Source: Szabonella sp046295215
Lineage (GTDB): Bacteria > Pseudomonadota > Alphaproteobacteria > Rhodobacterales > Rhodobacteraceae
DNA length: 64,000 nt
Direction: 5' to 3'
NCBI GenBank assembly: GCA_046295215.1
Contig: JBKBNP010000020.1
Coordinates: 11,283-75,282, forward strand
Shown: positions 48,712 through 57,864 of the stretch, piece after piece
How positions within the stretch are numbered: the first letter of the stretch is position 1
Layout: each line of letters begins with the position of its first letter
Made by a program: the position numbers and the translations under genes
Notes under the pieces: generated by a model
What the model saw: only the letters and a program-made list of their open reading frames with translations
What the model was told of the DNA's origin: nothing
Database searches by the model: none

Positions 48712-50391
48712 ATGGAAACCAACGCAAACAGTCGGAAAATCGGGATTGCCGTTGCGTGGCGGTCGCGGCCTGATTTCTGGTCGCTGGGGGCGGTGATGAT
48801 CGCGGCGCTGGTGCTGGCGCCGGTTCTTGCCGTGGTCTGGATCGCCTTCAACCCGGTGTCGAACATCTGGCCGCATCTGATGGCGACCGTCCTGCCGCGC
48901 TATGTCGCGAATACGCTTGTTCTGATGCTGGGGGTGGGGGTGCTGACAGCCGTCACCGGCACCGTGACCGCCTGGCTGGTGACGATGTATCGCTTTCCCG
49001 GCAGCCGGGCGCTGGACTATGCGCTGCTGTTCCCGCTCGCGATTCCGGCCTATGTGGGGGCCTATGCGCTGGTCGATTTCCTCGACTATTCCGGGGCGGT
49101 GCAGACCGGCCTGCGCGGGATTGCGGGGTGGGAGTCTTCCCGCGATTACTGGTTCCCGCAGATCCGCAGCCGCTGGGCGGCGGTGGTTGTGCTGTCGGCG
49201 GCACTTTACCCCTATGTCTATCTGCTGGCGCGCTCGGCCTTTCGGGAACAATCGGGGGCGACCTATGAGGTTGCCCGCGCGCTGGGGCAGGGGCCATGGG
49301 GTCTGTTCTTCCGCGTCGGCCTTCCGCTGGCCCGACCGGCCATCGCCATGGGCGTGGCGCTGGCGCTGATGGAGACGATTGCCGATTTCGGCACGGTCGA
49401 CCATTTCGGGGTGCAGACGCTGACCACGGGGATTTTCTCGGTCTGGCTGTCGGGCGGCAATGCGGGCGGGGCAGCGCAACTGTCGCTGGTGCTGCTTGGC
49501 GTCGTGATCCTGCTCTTGGGGCTGGAGCGGTTCAGCCGACGCCGCGCGCGGTTTCACCGGCCTTCGCGGGCGGTGCGGCCCATTGTTCCGCAGGGGCTGC
49601 GCGGGGCGGCGGCGGCGCTTGCGGGGCTGGTCTGCCTGCTGCCTTTGGCGGTGGGCTTTGTCCTTCCGGTGGGGGTGATGCTGTCGCATGCGCTCGCCCG
49701 ACCGGAGGCCTGGTTCGCGCCCGGGCTCGCGCAGGCCCTGCGCAACACGCTCAGCGTGGGGGGCATCGCCTCGGTGCTGACGGTGGCGGCGGCGGTGTTC
49801 CTGGTTTACGGCGTCCGGCTGTCGCGCCGCAGCCTGCCGGCCCGGCTGATGCCGGTGACGGCGGTGGGCTATGCCGCGCCGGGTGCGGTGCTGGCGGTGG
49901 GCATCCTCATTCCGCTTGCGGCCCTCGACCACCGGATCGCGGATGCGGTGCTGGCCCTGACCGGGCATGATCCGGGGCTGGTGCTGACCGGCACTTCGGC
50001 CGCGCTGGTGCTGGCCTATATGGTGCGGTTCTTTGCCATCGCCCAAGGGGCTGTGGATGCGGCCTTCGGGCGGGTGTCGCCGTCGCTGCCGCTGGCGGCG
50101 CGGGCGCTGGGGCGGGGGCCAGGCGGGGCCTTGCAGGCGGTCTATCTGCCGCTGATGCGCGGGTCGGTTGCAACCGCCCTGCTGGTGGTCTTCGTCGATT
50201 GCGTCAAGGAATTGCCCGCGACCTTGCTGCTGCGCCCCTTCAACTATGAAACGCTGGCGACACGGGTGCATGAACAGGCCAGCGCCGAACGGCTGGCAGA
50301 GGCGGCCCCGGCAGCCCTTCTGGTCATGGCGGTGGGGCTCTGCGCCGTGGCCATCCTTGCCCATGCCAACCGGGATCGCAGCCGGTTCTGA
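48712..50391 (+). CDS. Two-domain ABC permease, iron(III)-type (FbpB/SfuB-like)
   Basis: This 559-residue membrane protein has two fused BPD_transp_1 domains, each with a coupling EAA-like loop: ATYEVARALGQGPWGLFFRV then GLPLARPAIAMG in the first half, and LAARALGRGPGGALQAVYLP then LMRGSVATALL in the second. NFETLATRVHEQASAERLAE-like sequence (FNYETLATRVHEQAS) near the end is typical of iron(III) permeases such as FbpB/SfuB. No binding-protein or ATPase gene is adjacent, so the rest of the transporter must be elsewhere. No regulatory motif such as a Fur box was identified. Confidence 0.9.
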   Translation: METNANSRKIGIAVAWRSRPDFWSLGAVMIAALVLAPVLAVVWIAFNPVSNIWPHLMATVLPRYVANTLVLMLGVGVLTAVTGTVTAWLVTMYRFPGSRALDYALLFPLAIPAYVGAYALVDFLDYSGAVQTGLRGIAGWESSRDYWFPQIRSRWAAVVVLSAALYPYVYLLARSAFREQSGATYEVARALGQGPWGLFFRVGLPLARPAIAMGVALALMETIADFGTVDHFGVQTLTTGIFSVWLSGGNAGGAAQLSLVLLGVVILLLGLERFSRRRARFHRPSRAVRPIVPQGLRGAAAALAGLVCLLPLAVGFVLPVGVMLSHALARPEAWFAPGLAQALRNTLSVGGIASVLTVAAAVFLVYGVRLSRRSLPARLMPVTAVGYAAPGAVLAVGILIPLAALDHRIADAVLALTGHDPGLVLTGTSAALVLAYMVRFFAIAQGAVDAAFGRVSPSLPLAARALGRGPGGALQAVYLPLMRGSVATALLVVFVDCVKELPATLLLRPFNYETLATRVHEQASAERLAEAAPAALLVMAVGLCAVAILAHANRDRSRF

Positions 50392-50467
50392 CCGGCAGCG
50401 GGCTGCAAGGCACATCCTTTGCCGGACCGACAGGAAATTCTGGACGGCCCGCGCGGCCCCCGGCAAG

Positions 50468-52135
50468 ATGCAGGCCATGCGCCTGCCGTCCTTCCCGTTT
50501 CCCCGGCCGTTCAACCGCCTGTTCCGGGTGGCGCTGCTGGTGGCCCTGCCATCGCCCGCCCTTGCGACAGATGCGGAGACCGAGGCTGACCTGCGCGCGG
50601 CCGCCTTCGAGGGGGCACAATGGATCATGTTTTCCTCGGCCGCGCGGGCGGTGGCGGGGGTGGGGGCGCGGCTTGCGGCGGGGGATGATGCGCTGGGCGC
50701 GCTGATCCGCGACCGGCAGGATCTGGAGCTTATGCTGCAAGCGCAGGCCGGGGTGCTGGACACGGATCTTGCCGAGGGGCGCGACACCGACGCCGCCCGC
50801 GCCGCGCTGCGCGAGACGCGCGCGCATTATGCGGCGCTGGAGGCCGAGCTTTCGGCGCGCTTTCCCGACTATGCCGAATTTTCGGTGCCCCAACCGATGA
50901 GCCTTGCCGAAACCCGCGCCACGCTGCGCGCGGGCGAGGCACTTGTCCTGATCCTGCCGGGGCCGACCGGCACCTATGTCTGGGCTGTCAGCCGGAAAGG
51001 CGAGACCTGGGTGCGCTCCGGCTTCGGACGCGACACGCTGGCCGATCAGGTGCGCGCCCTGCGCCGCACGCTGGACCCGACCGGCCCGGCCCGCAGCGCC
51101 GTGGCACTGGAAGGCCCCGACACCGCGCCGGGGTTCGACCGCAGCCTTGCGCATGACCTCTATCAAGGGCTTCTGGCCGGGGTGGCTCCGGTGCTGGCGG
51201 AGGCGCGGCGGGTTTATGTGGTGGCGGAGGGTCCGCTGGCCTCGCTGCCGCTGTCGGTGCTGGTGACAGAGGCGCCCCTTGGCGATGATGCCGACCCTTT
51301 GGCGCTGCGCGACACGGCCTGGCTGGTGCGGCGGCATGCGCTGGTCACGCTGCCTTCGGTCACCAGCCTGCGCAGCTTGCGGGCGGGGCAGGGACCGGGG
51401 GCGGCGCGGGCCCCCCGCCCGCCACGGTTCGTTGGCATCGGCGCGCCGGTTCTGTCCGGGGACGAGGGCGGCGCGCTGGTCATGGCATCGCGCGGCGGGC
51501 TTGTGCAGGGCGTCTTTGGCGACCCCGATGCGATCCGCGCGCTGCCCGCCCTGCCGGGCACGGCGCGGGAGTTGCGCGCCATCGCGCGGGCCTTTCCGCC
51601 CGAGGCAGTGACGCTGCTGCTGGGGCCGGAGGCGCGCGAATCGGCGCTGCCGGGGGCGGGGCTGGAGGCGGCAACGATCATCTCCTTTGCCACGCATGGG
51701 CTGGTGTCGGGCGAGTTGGCGGGGCTGGCCGAGCCCGCGCTGGTGCTGACGCCCCCCGATGTGGCAGGCCCCGGGGATGACGGGCTTCTGACCGCATCGG
51801 AGGCGGCCACACTGCGCCTCTCGGCGGATTGGGTGATCCTGTCGGCCTGCAACACGGCGGCGGGCGAGGATCTGGGGGCCGAGAGCCTGTCGGGGCTGGC
51901 GCGGGCCTTCTTCTTTGCGGGCGCGCGCAGCCTTCTGGTGTCGCATTGGCCGGTGCGCGACGATGCGGCGGCGGCGATGGTGTCGGATGCGGTGCGCTTG
52001 CAGGCGGAGGATGGGCTGGGGCGGGCCGAGGCGCTTCAGGCGGCGATGTTGGCCCTGATGGAGCGCCCGAGATCGGGCTTTTCGCATCCTTCGGCCTGGG
52101 CGCCCTTCGTGCTGGTGGGCGAAGGAGACAGTTAA
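50468..52135 (+). CDS. Exported CHAT-domain caspase-like protease
   Basis: The 555-residue protein has an N-terminal signal-like segment (PFNRLFRVALLVALPSPALA), a helical region (residues about 40-150) and a C-terminal CHAT domain. The catalytic pair is present: H410 in ISFATHGLVSGEL and C461 in WVILSACNTAAGEDLG, followed by GLARAFFFAGARSLLVSHWP. CHAT domains are caspase-like peptidases related to separase. Most family members have long TPR arrays in front, while this one is short. The gene ends 51 bases from the convergent gene for an exported helical protein, which may be its partner (inference). ATG 50477 is an alternative start. Confidence 0.9.
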   Translation: MQAMRLPSFPFPRPFNRLFRVALLVALPSPALATDAETEADLRAAAFEGAQWIMFSSAARAVAGVGARLAAGDDALGALIRDRQDLELMLQAQAGVLDTDLAEGRDTDAARAALRETRAHYAALEAELSARFPDYAEFSVPQPMSLAETRATLRAGEALVLILPGPTGTYVWAVSRKGETWVRSGFGRDTLADQVRALRRTLDPTGPARSAVALEGPDTAPGFDRSLAHDLYQGLLAGVAPVLAEARRVYVVAEGPLASLPLSVLVTEAPLGDDADPLALRDTAWLVRRHALVTLPSVTSLRSLRAGQGPGAARAPRPPRFVGIGAPVLSGDEGGALVMASRGGLVQGVFGDPDAIRALPALPGTARELRAIARAFPPEAVTLLLGPEARESALPGAGLEAATIISFATHGLVSGELAGLAEPALVLTPPDVAGPGDDGLLTASEAATLRLSADWVILSACNTAAGEDLGAESLSGLARAFFFAGARSLLVSHWPVRDDAAAAMVSDAVRLQAEDGLGRAEALQAAMLALMERPRSGFSHPSAWAPFVLVGEGDS

Positions 52136-52186
52136 AACTTTCAGAGACCTGCGGCGCGATGCTGATGTTCTTGCCGCTGTTCCGGA

Positions 52187-53908
52187 TCAGTAATCCGACA
52201 CCACCAGCAGGGATTCGGTGGGGCGGCCCTTTGCTGCGGCCCATGCAATGTCGACGAACAGAAGGTAACGCCAGTTGTCGCGTTGCAGGAGTTGCAGGCT
52301 GCCCCCCGCCTCGCCCGTCGGGTCGGCAAAGGACAGGCGCGCCGCAATCGCCGCCGCGCGCGACATGACGGAAAAGGCCGCGCGCGGCTCCCCCCCGATG
52401 GCCAGCGTATAGGCCACCTGCCAGAGCCGCTGCGCCGAAGGGTAGTCGCCTTCGGCGGCAACGGTCGGCACATAGCGCAATTCATCGGCCAGCCACCAGG
52501 CGGCGGCCTCGTGATTGCCGTCATTGCGGATGGTCAGGGCGGTGTCGAACACGCGCGGCGCCATGAAATCGCGCGGGGGCAGGGGCTCGCCTGTAGCGGG
52601 AACGGTGAAGCTGCGCGGCGGATGCAGCCCCATCAGCGCCTCTGCCCGTGCAAGGTCGCCCCCCGCGCGGGCATAGGCGGCCTCCTGCACCTCCAGCATC
52701 GGATCGGCCCCGACGCCCCGCGCCCGGATCTCGCGCAGTTGCGACAGGATGTCGGCGGCCTCGATGCTGCGGCCATCGCGGTGGAAAAGCCGCGCGCGGC
52801 GGGTCCAGAGCGATTCCCATTTATGGGTTTCTGATTCGCGTTCGACCATGGCCCAGCTCAGCCGGAAGGCAGCGGCGAGATTGTCGGTGTCCATCAGGTT
52901 GCGCAGCAGGTGGTCAAGCTCGGTGGGCAGGTTGTAGGCATCGGGAAACCTGTCCGGGTCGAGGAAATCGGCAATCGCCTGATCCACCAGCGCGTCATGG
53001 GCGCCGGGTGCTGCCGGGTCGCCCATGCGGAAGGCCGCGCGCAGGTCGAGCCTGCGATATTCCAGCGCCTCGCGGGGGGGCAGGGTTTCGACAAGGCCAC
53101 GGTCGGCCATTTCCGCCGCGATCTGGCGCAGGCGGGCAAAGCGGTTGGCACGCAGGGCGAACCCCATCGCTTCCAGCCCATGCTGCGCCTGACGCCCGGT
53201 CAACCAGGCGCGGTCCATGTAGCTTGCGGCCTCCATCGGGTATTGATGGTTCAACCGGTAGGCCCGCACCGCCAGAAACCGCGCCGGGGCAGAGGTGTTG
53301 CCGGGCAGATGGGCCGCGAAGAACGCGGCCACGAGATCATCCTCCTCCGCCCGGGTCAGCGACAGGAAGCGCGAGCTTTCCGGCAGATCGGACCTGTCGG
53401 TCAACTCCTCGGGGCAGGCATTGGCGCGGCAGGGAATGGCGCGGTCGAAATAGCCCTGTGCGGCATCGGGATCACCGTCCAGAAATTCCACCTGCGCCAG
53501 ATCAAGCAGCAGGCTTGCGATCTGGCGATCGGACAGCCCTGCCTGTGTCGCAAAATCCAGCGCCTCCAGAAAGGCGGCCCGGGCGGCGGCAAAGATGCTG
53601 TCGGAAGCGCCCGACGCCTGGGACAGCAGCACCCTCGCCTCCAGTGCAAGCTGCCGAAAGCGGCTTTCCGGGGTTTCCGCCTCTGCGATGGCCTGTCCGA
53701 AGCGCAGGAAGAACGGCATGTCATGGCTCCGCACCCGGAACGGCAGGAGGTTCGGTTTGACAATATCACCAACGCTTTCCTGCGCTTCGATCTGCGCGAG
53801 CGTTGACGTGCGCTGCACATAGGCAAAGAGCTTCTCGTAGTCCACTTCCTCGGCTCGCAGGCCGAGAGGCGTTGTCAGGACCAGAAAGGCAAGGAGGCCG
53901 AAACGCAT
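52187..53908 (-). CDS. Exported helical-repeat (TPR-like) protein
   Basis: This is a 573-residue protein with a signal peptide (MRFGLLAFLVLTTPLGLRA, then EEVDYEKLF) and a mature part made almost wholly of amphipathic helices, with TPR-like hairpins such as LLLDLAQVEFLDGDPDAAQG, RLFHRDGRSIEAADILSQLR and AYARAGGDLARAEALMGL. No catalytic motif is seen. A periplasmic scaffold or substrate-binding role is plausible. The gene is convergent with the CHAT protease gene, and its repeats could supply the module that the short CHAT protein lacks. An upstream extension of the frame lacks a signal peptide and was not used. Confidence 0.8.
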   Translation of the reverse strand: MRFGLLAFLVLTTPLGLRAEEVDYEKLFAYVQRTSTLAQIEAQESVGDIVKPNLLPFRVRSHDMPFFLRFGQAIAEAETPESRFRQLALEARVLLSQASGASDSIFAAARAAFLEALDFATQAGLSDRQIASLLLDLAQVEFLDGDPDAAQGYFDRAIPCRANACPEELTDRSDLPESSRFLSLTRAEEDDLVAAFFAAHLPGNTSAPARFLAVRAYRLNHQYPMEAASYMDRAWLTGRQAQHGLEAMGFALRANRFARLRQIAAEMADRGLVETLPPREALEYRRLDLRAAFRMGDPAAPGAHDALVDQAIADFLDPDRFPDAYNLPTELDHLLRNLMDTDNLAAAFRLSWAMVERESETHKWESLWTRRARLFHRDGRSIEAADILSQLREIRARGVGADPMLEVQEAAYARAGGDLARAEALMGLHPPRSFTVPATGEPLPPRDFMAPRVFDTALTIRNDGNHEAAAWWLADELRYVPTVAAEGDYPSAQRLWQVAYTLAIGGEPRAAFSVMSRAAAIAARLSFADPTGEAGGSLQLLQRDNWRYLLFVDIAWAAAKGRPTESLLVVSDY

Positions 53909-54176
53909 GGGGTCTGTCCTTTTGCGGGCTGGCCCAAGTGAACCGCCAGCAGGGGCCGCGATCAAGTGACAAAGCCTGTCATCGAGGCGCTGCGCCGGGG
54001 CAGCGCGTTCTTGCGAGGCGTCCGGGGTGGGCATCGGCATCTGTCCTTGCCCCGTTTCGTGCCATATGCGTGCTGATTGCGCACAGGCCCCTGTGCATCC
54101 TGTCAAGACGGCTTCACTTGCCCGTCACAAATGCCTATTCTTGCACCATGTATTCAATGTTTCCGGTTGCCTCCCG

Positions 54177-54971
54177 ATGACGATGATGGACAGTCCGCAG
54201 CCGCAGCGCCGCCCCGTGGTGGGGATCATCGGCAATATGGGGCTGATGCATGACACCTATCCGGTCCATGCCAGCGGCACGATGAACACCGAGGCCGTGG
54301 CGCGGGTCAGCGGTTGCCTGCCGCTGATCCTGCCGACCGACCCGACCTTCATCACCGTGGCCGAACTTCTGGACCTTTGTGATGGCTTTCTGCTGACCGG
54401 CGGGCGCCCGAATGTGCATCCCTCCGAATATGGCGAGGAGGAAACCCCCGCCCATGGTGCCTTTGACCGCTGCCGCGACGCGATCACGCTGCCGCTGGTG
54501 CGCGCCTGCGTGGACCGGGGCCAGCCCTTCCTCGGTATCTGTCGCGGTTTCCAGGAGGTGAACGTGGCCCTGGGCGGCGCGCTCCACCCCGAGATCCGTG
54601 ACATTCCGGGGCGGATGAACCACCGCATGCCCCCCGATGGCACGATCGAGGAGAAATTCGCGCTGCGCCACAAGGTGACTTTCACCGAGGGTGGCCCCTT
54701 TCACCGGCTGATGGGCGCGCGGGAGGTGATGACCAACACGCTGCATGGACAGGGCATTTCACGCCCCGGTGCGCGGGTGGTGATCGACGGGCATGCGCCC
54801 GATGGCACGCCGGAGGCCATCTATATCAAGGATGCGCCGGGGTTCACGCTGTCAGTGCAGTGGCACCCGGAATGGAACGCGGCGAATGACCCGGTATCGC
54901 GCCCGCTGTTCGAAGCCTTCGGCGCAGCGGTTTCGGCCTTTGCCCGCGCGCGCGCGGTGCAGCGCGTCTGA
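54177..54971 (+). CDS. Gamma-glutamyl-gamma-aminobutyrate hydrolase-like class I amidotransferase (peptidase C26)
   Basis: The 264-residue protein has the class I glutamine amidotransferase triad: nucleophile C122 in PFLGICRGFQEVNVALGG, and the His/Glu pair in LSVQWHPEWNAA. GFLLTGGRPNVHPSEYGEEE and the C-terminal layout match PuuD-type hydrolases, which split gamma-glutamyl-GABA to glutamate and GABA during putrescine use. No puu gene is adjacent, so the substrate is uncertain. The start at ATG 54177 has no strong ribosome binding site; ATG codons at 54183 and 54186 are also possible. Confidence 0.88.
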   Translation: MTMMDSPQPQRRPVVGIIGNMGLMHDTYPVHASGTMNTEAVARVSGCLPLILPTDPTFITVAELLDLCDGFLLTGGRPNVHPSEYGEEETPAHGAFDRCRDAITLPLVRACVDRGQPFLGICRGFQEVNVALGGALHPEIRDIPGRMNHRMPPDGTIEEKFALRHKVTFTEGGPFHRLMGAREVMTNTLHGQGISRPGARVVIDGHAPDGTPEAIYIKDAPGFTLSVQWHPEWNAANDPVSRPLFEAFGAAVSAFARARAVQRV

Positions 54972-55030
54972 TCCGGCTTTTCCTGTCGTCCTGCCCATGG
55001 CAGGAAGGAGGCGAGCAGGGGGGGCAGGGC

Positions 55031-55714
55031 ATGAAACGCAGCCGCATCAACCGGATCATGGCCGAGGGGGCGGAGATGATCCGTCGTCACGGCTTTGCCT
55101 TGCCGCCCTTCGCCCATTGGACGCTCGATGAATTTGCCGCGCGGCAGGACGCCGGATTCGTCATCGGGGCGCGGTTGGGTTGGGACATCACCGATTACGG
55201 GCAGGGGCGGTTCGACGAGATGGGCCTTTTCCTGTTCACCCTGCGCAACGGGAGGCTGGCCGATCTGCAACGCGGCGGCGGCATGTGCTATGCGGAAAAG
55301 CTGCTGATCTCGCGTCAGGATCAGTTGTCCCCGATGCATGCCCATGTTCTGAAAGCCGAGGACATCATCAACCGGGGCGGCGCTGCGCTGGTGGTGGAGC
55401 TTTACGGTTCCGACGATGCGGGGCGATTTGCGCCGGACCGGGGCGGGATGGTGCGCTGCGACGGGATCGCGCGCGCCTATCGCCCCGGCGAGAAGCTGCG
55501 CCTTGCCCCGGGTGAAAGCGTCACGCTGATGCCCGGCGACTGGCATGCCTTCTGGGGCGAGGGGGGCGATGTGCTGATCGGCGAGGTGTCCACCGTCAAT
55601 GACGACGAGACGGACAATATCTTCCGCGACCCCATCGGGCGTTTTGCCGAAGTGGAGGAGGATGAGCCCCCCCTTCACCTGCTGGTCAGCGATTACCCGC
55701 GCTGGCTGGCCTGA
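55031..55714 (+). CDS. D-lyxose/D-mannose isomerase (D-lyxose ketol-isomerase)
   Basis: This 227-residue cupin enzyme has AGFVIGARLGWDITDYGQGR, the metal-binding run SPMHAHVLKAEDIINRGG (two His and a Glu) and LMPGDWHAFWGE with the later histidine. These are the DUF1498/D-lyxose ketol-isomerase features (EC 5.3.1.15), an enzyme that also acts on mannose. It lies 59 bases after the C26 peptidase gene and may share its transcript. No sugar transporter or kinase gene is adjacent. Confidence 0.88.
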   Translation: MKRSRINRIMAEGAEMIRRHGFALPPFAHWTLDEFAARQDAGFVIGARLGWDITDYGQGRFDEMGLFLFTLRNGRLADLQRGGGMCYAEKLLISRQDQLSPMHAHVLKAEDIINRGGAALVVELYGSDDAGRFAPDRGGMVRCDGIARAYRPGEKLRLAPGESVTLMPGDWHAFWGEGGDVLIGEVSTVNDDETDNIFRDPIGRFAEVEEDEPPLHLLVSDYPRWLA

Positions 55715-55740
55715 GCCTGCCCGTTTTGAGCGGCCCGGTT

Positions 55741-56781
55741 TCAGGGTGTCGTGGGGGCTCCGGGTTGCGGGATCAGGACCGGGGTTGCCGGGGTTAATTG
55801 CAGGGTCGCTGCGGGCGGGGTCGCGGGTGCCGGGGGCGTGCCGGTTGCGGTCGCTGACGATGTGGGGGGCTGCGGGGTTGCCGGTGCGACTGTCGGCCCG
55901 GTCGACATATCGGAAGTCGCGCCCCCTGCGGTCGGGGCAGGCCCTGCGGGTATATCCTGTGCCGGGGCGGGCAGGCTCGCCGGAGCCGGGGTTGCCGACG
56001 CATCCGACGGCGTTGCCACGGCGGGCGTTGCCACATCCTCTGCCGGTTTCGGTTTCTTCTTCACCGGTGCCGGCGGCGGCACCCGCAGCTTTGGCGGGCG
56101 CGTGCCGTCGGCGTTCAGCACCAGAACCTGCGCGCCCCGCTGGACGCGGGTGTTGAGGTCGATCACATCCTGATGGATCATCCGGATACAGCCCGAGGAG
56201 GCGCGCTTGCCGATCGACCACCAGTCCGGCGTGCCATGGATGCGGTAGCCGTAATCGCGCCCGTTCGACAACAGGTAGATCGCCCGCGCGCCCAGGGGAT
56301 TGGTCGGCCCACCCGGCTGGCCATTTTCCCATTTCGACAGCTTCGGATCACGTTCGATCATTTCCGGTGGCGGCGTCCAGGTCGGCCAGTTGCGGGTCTG
56401 GCTGACCACCGCCTCCCCGGCCCAGTCGAACCCCTGCCGCCCGACCGAGATGCCATAGCGGATGGCGCGGCCAGGTTCGGTGATGAAATAGAGGAATTTC
56501 TGGCCAGGATGGATGACGATGGACCCGGGCGGCATGTCGGATTGGTAGGCGACCTCCTGCCGGCGGTAATCGACAGGCAGCTTTTCCAGCGGCACGGCGG
56601 GGATCTTGTGCGGCCCGTCGGCGCGGCTCAGATAGGCGGTCTCGGCAGGTTCCACCGGGGATTTGCGGGCCACGACCTCGGGCGGGGGCGGCTCCACCAC
56701 GGCGGGAACGCAGGCCGGGAGCGCCAGTATCACCGGCAGGGCAAGCGCAAGGAAGGGGCGGGAGAAACGAAAGGGCGACAT
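55741..56781 (-). CDS. L,D-transpeptidase (YkuD/ErfK) lipoprotein with Pro/Ala-rich tail
   Basis: The 346-residue protein has a lipobox LPAC (C24) after an N-terminal hydrophobic stretch, then a YkuD domain (residues 80-225) with H182 in YRIHGTPDWWSIGKR and the catalytic C198 in RASSGCIRMIHQDVIDL. Such enzymes link peptidoglycan to lipoproteins or form 3-3 crosslinks in the periplasm. After residue 230 the chain becomes Pro/Ala/Thr/Val-rich for more than 100 residues, probably disordered, and rich in PAP/ATP-like repeats. It is convergent with the D-lyxose isomerase gene. Confidence 0.92.
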   Translation of the reverse strand: MSPFRFSRPFLALALPVILALPACVPAVVEPPPPEVVARKSPVEPAETAYLSRADGPHKIPAVPLEKLPVDYRRQEVAYQSDMPPGSIVIHPGQKFLYFITEPGRAIRYGISVGRQGFDWAGEAVVSQTRNWPTWTPPPEMIERDPKLSKWENGQPGGPTNPLGARAIYLLSNGRDYGYRIHGTPDWWSIGKRASSGCIRMIHQDVIDLNTRVQRGAQVLVLNADGTRPPKLRVPPPAPVKKKPKPAEDVATPAVATPSDASATPAPASLPAPAQDIPAGPAPTAGGATSDMSTGPTVAPATPQPPTSSATATGTPPAPATPPAATLQLTPATPVLIPQPGAPTTP

Positions 56782-56895
56782 TCAGCAAACCTTCAATATC
56801 CGCCGGGGCGGTGTCGGGACTTTCCTTCTTGCTATGCGATCCTTTCGAAAGCGTCAAAGCCGGGAATGGCGCGCAAGGGCCGGATCGGCGGATTC

Positions 56896-57735
56896 TCACA
56901 AGGACGTGCGCAGCCGCCAGAGTTCAGGGAAGAGTTCGACCTCCAGCATCCGGCGCAGATAGCCGGTGCCGGAGGTTCCGCCCGTCCCGCGCTTCATCCC
57001 GATCACCCGTTCCACCGTGGTCACATGGTTGAACCGCCAGCGGCGGAAGTAATCCTCGAAATCCACCAGCTTCTCGGCCAGTTCATAGGCTTCCCAATGG
57101 GTTTCTGTGTCGCGGTAGACCTGCGCCCAGACCGCCTCCACCCCGTCATGGGCCTGCCAGGGCTGCGCAAGGTCACGGTCCAGAACCTCCACCGGCACCG
57201 CATGGCCCTTGCGCGCCAGCAACCGCAGCGCCTCGTCATAGAGCGAGGGGCGGGCAAGCTCTGCCTCCAGAAGCGCCAGAAGGTCGGGCCGGTGCGCATG
57301 GGGGCGCAGCATGGCGGGGTTGCGGTTGCCCACGGCAAATTCGATCAGCCGGTATTGATGGCTCTGAAAGCCCGAGGACTGGCCCAGATCGTCGCGGAAG
57401 GCGGTGTAATCGGCGGGCGTCATCGTGCGCAGCACATCCCAGGCGGAATTGAGCTGCTCGAAGATCCGCGCGATCCGGGCCAGCAGCTTGAAGGCCGGGC
57501 GGGGGCGGTCTGCGGCAAGGGCGCGGCGGGCGGCGTCCAACTCGTGCAGTGCGAGGCGCATCCACAGTTCGGACGTCTGGTGCTGGATGATGAACAGCAT
57601 CTCGTCATGCGCCTGACTCAGAGGGCGCTGCGCCGACAGGATACGGTCCAGATGCAGATAATCGACATAGGACATGCGCCGGTCGAAAGACATTTCCGCG
57701 CCGTCGCGGGCGGGGTCATAGGGGGGCTTGGTCAT
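56896..57735 (-). CDS. kynA: Tryptophan 2,3-dioxygenase
   Basis: The 279-residue heme protein has YVDYLHLDRILSAQRPLSQA, HDEMLFIIQHQTSELWMRLA and the C-terminal RWRFNHVTTVERVIGMKRGT then GGTSGTGYLRRML, all typical of tryptophan 2,3-dioxygenase. The distal and proximal histidines lie in the HQTSELW and FNHVTTVERV segments. It opens the indole ring to N-formylkynurenine. AGGAGAAAGCG precedes the ATG. The kynureninase gene is 129 bases upstream on the same strand. The formamidase gene kynB is absent from the window. Confidence 0.96.
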   Translation of the reverse strand: MTKPPYDPARDGAEMSFDRRMSYVDYLHLDRILSAQRPLSQAHDEMLFIIQHQTSELWMRLALHELDAARRALAADRPRPAFKLLARIARIFEQLNSAWDVLRTMTPADYTAFRDDLGQSSGFQSHQYRLIEFAVGNRNPAMLRPHAHRPDLLALLEAELARPSLYDEALRLLARKGHAVPVEVLDRDLAQPWQAHDGVEAVWAQVYRDTETHWEAYELAEKLVDFEDYFRRWRFNHVTTVERVIGMKRGTGGTSGTGYLRRMLEVELFPELWRLRTSL

Positions 57736-57864
57736 CGCTTTCTCCTGTGGGTTCGGGGGATCAGGGGAAAGGGGCTGCCCCGCAATTCAGGATCGACACG
57801 GCCCCGAGCGCGCGCCAGAGCGCGGCCCAGCCCTGCGGGCGGCAGACGGGGGGAAGCGTGCGCA

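Noticed and set aside
48079..50787. A 902-residue open frame on the minus strand opposite the permease and the start of the CHAT gene
   Set aside because: Its composition (Arg, Pro, Gln and His-rich) is typical of antisense frames in GC-rich DNA. It overlaps well-supported genes throughout, and has no family motif.
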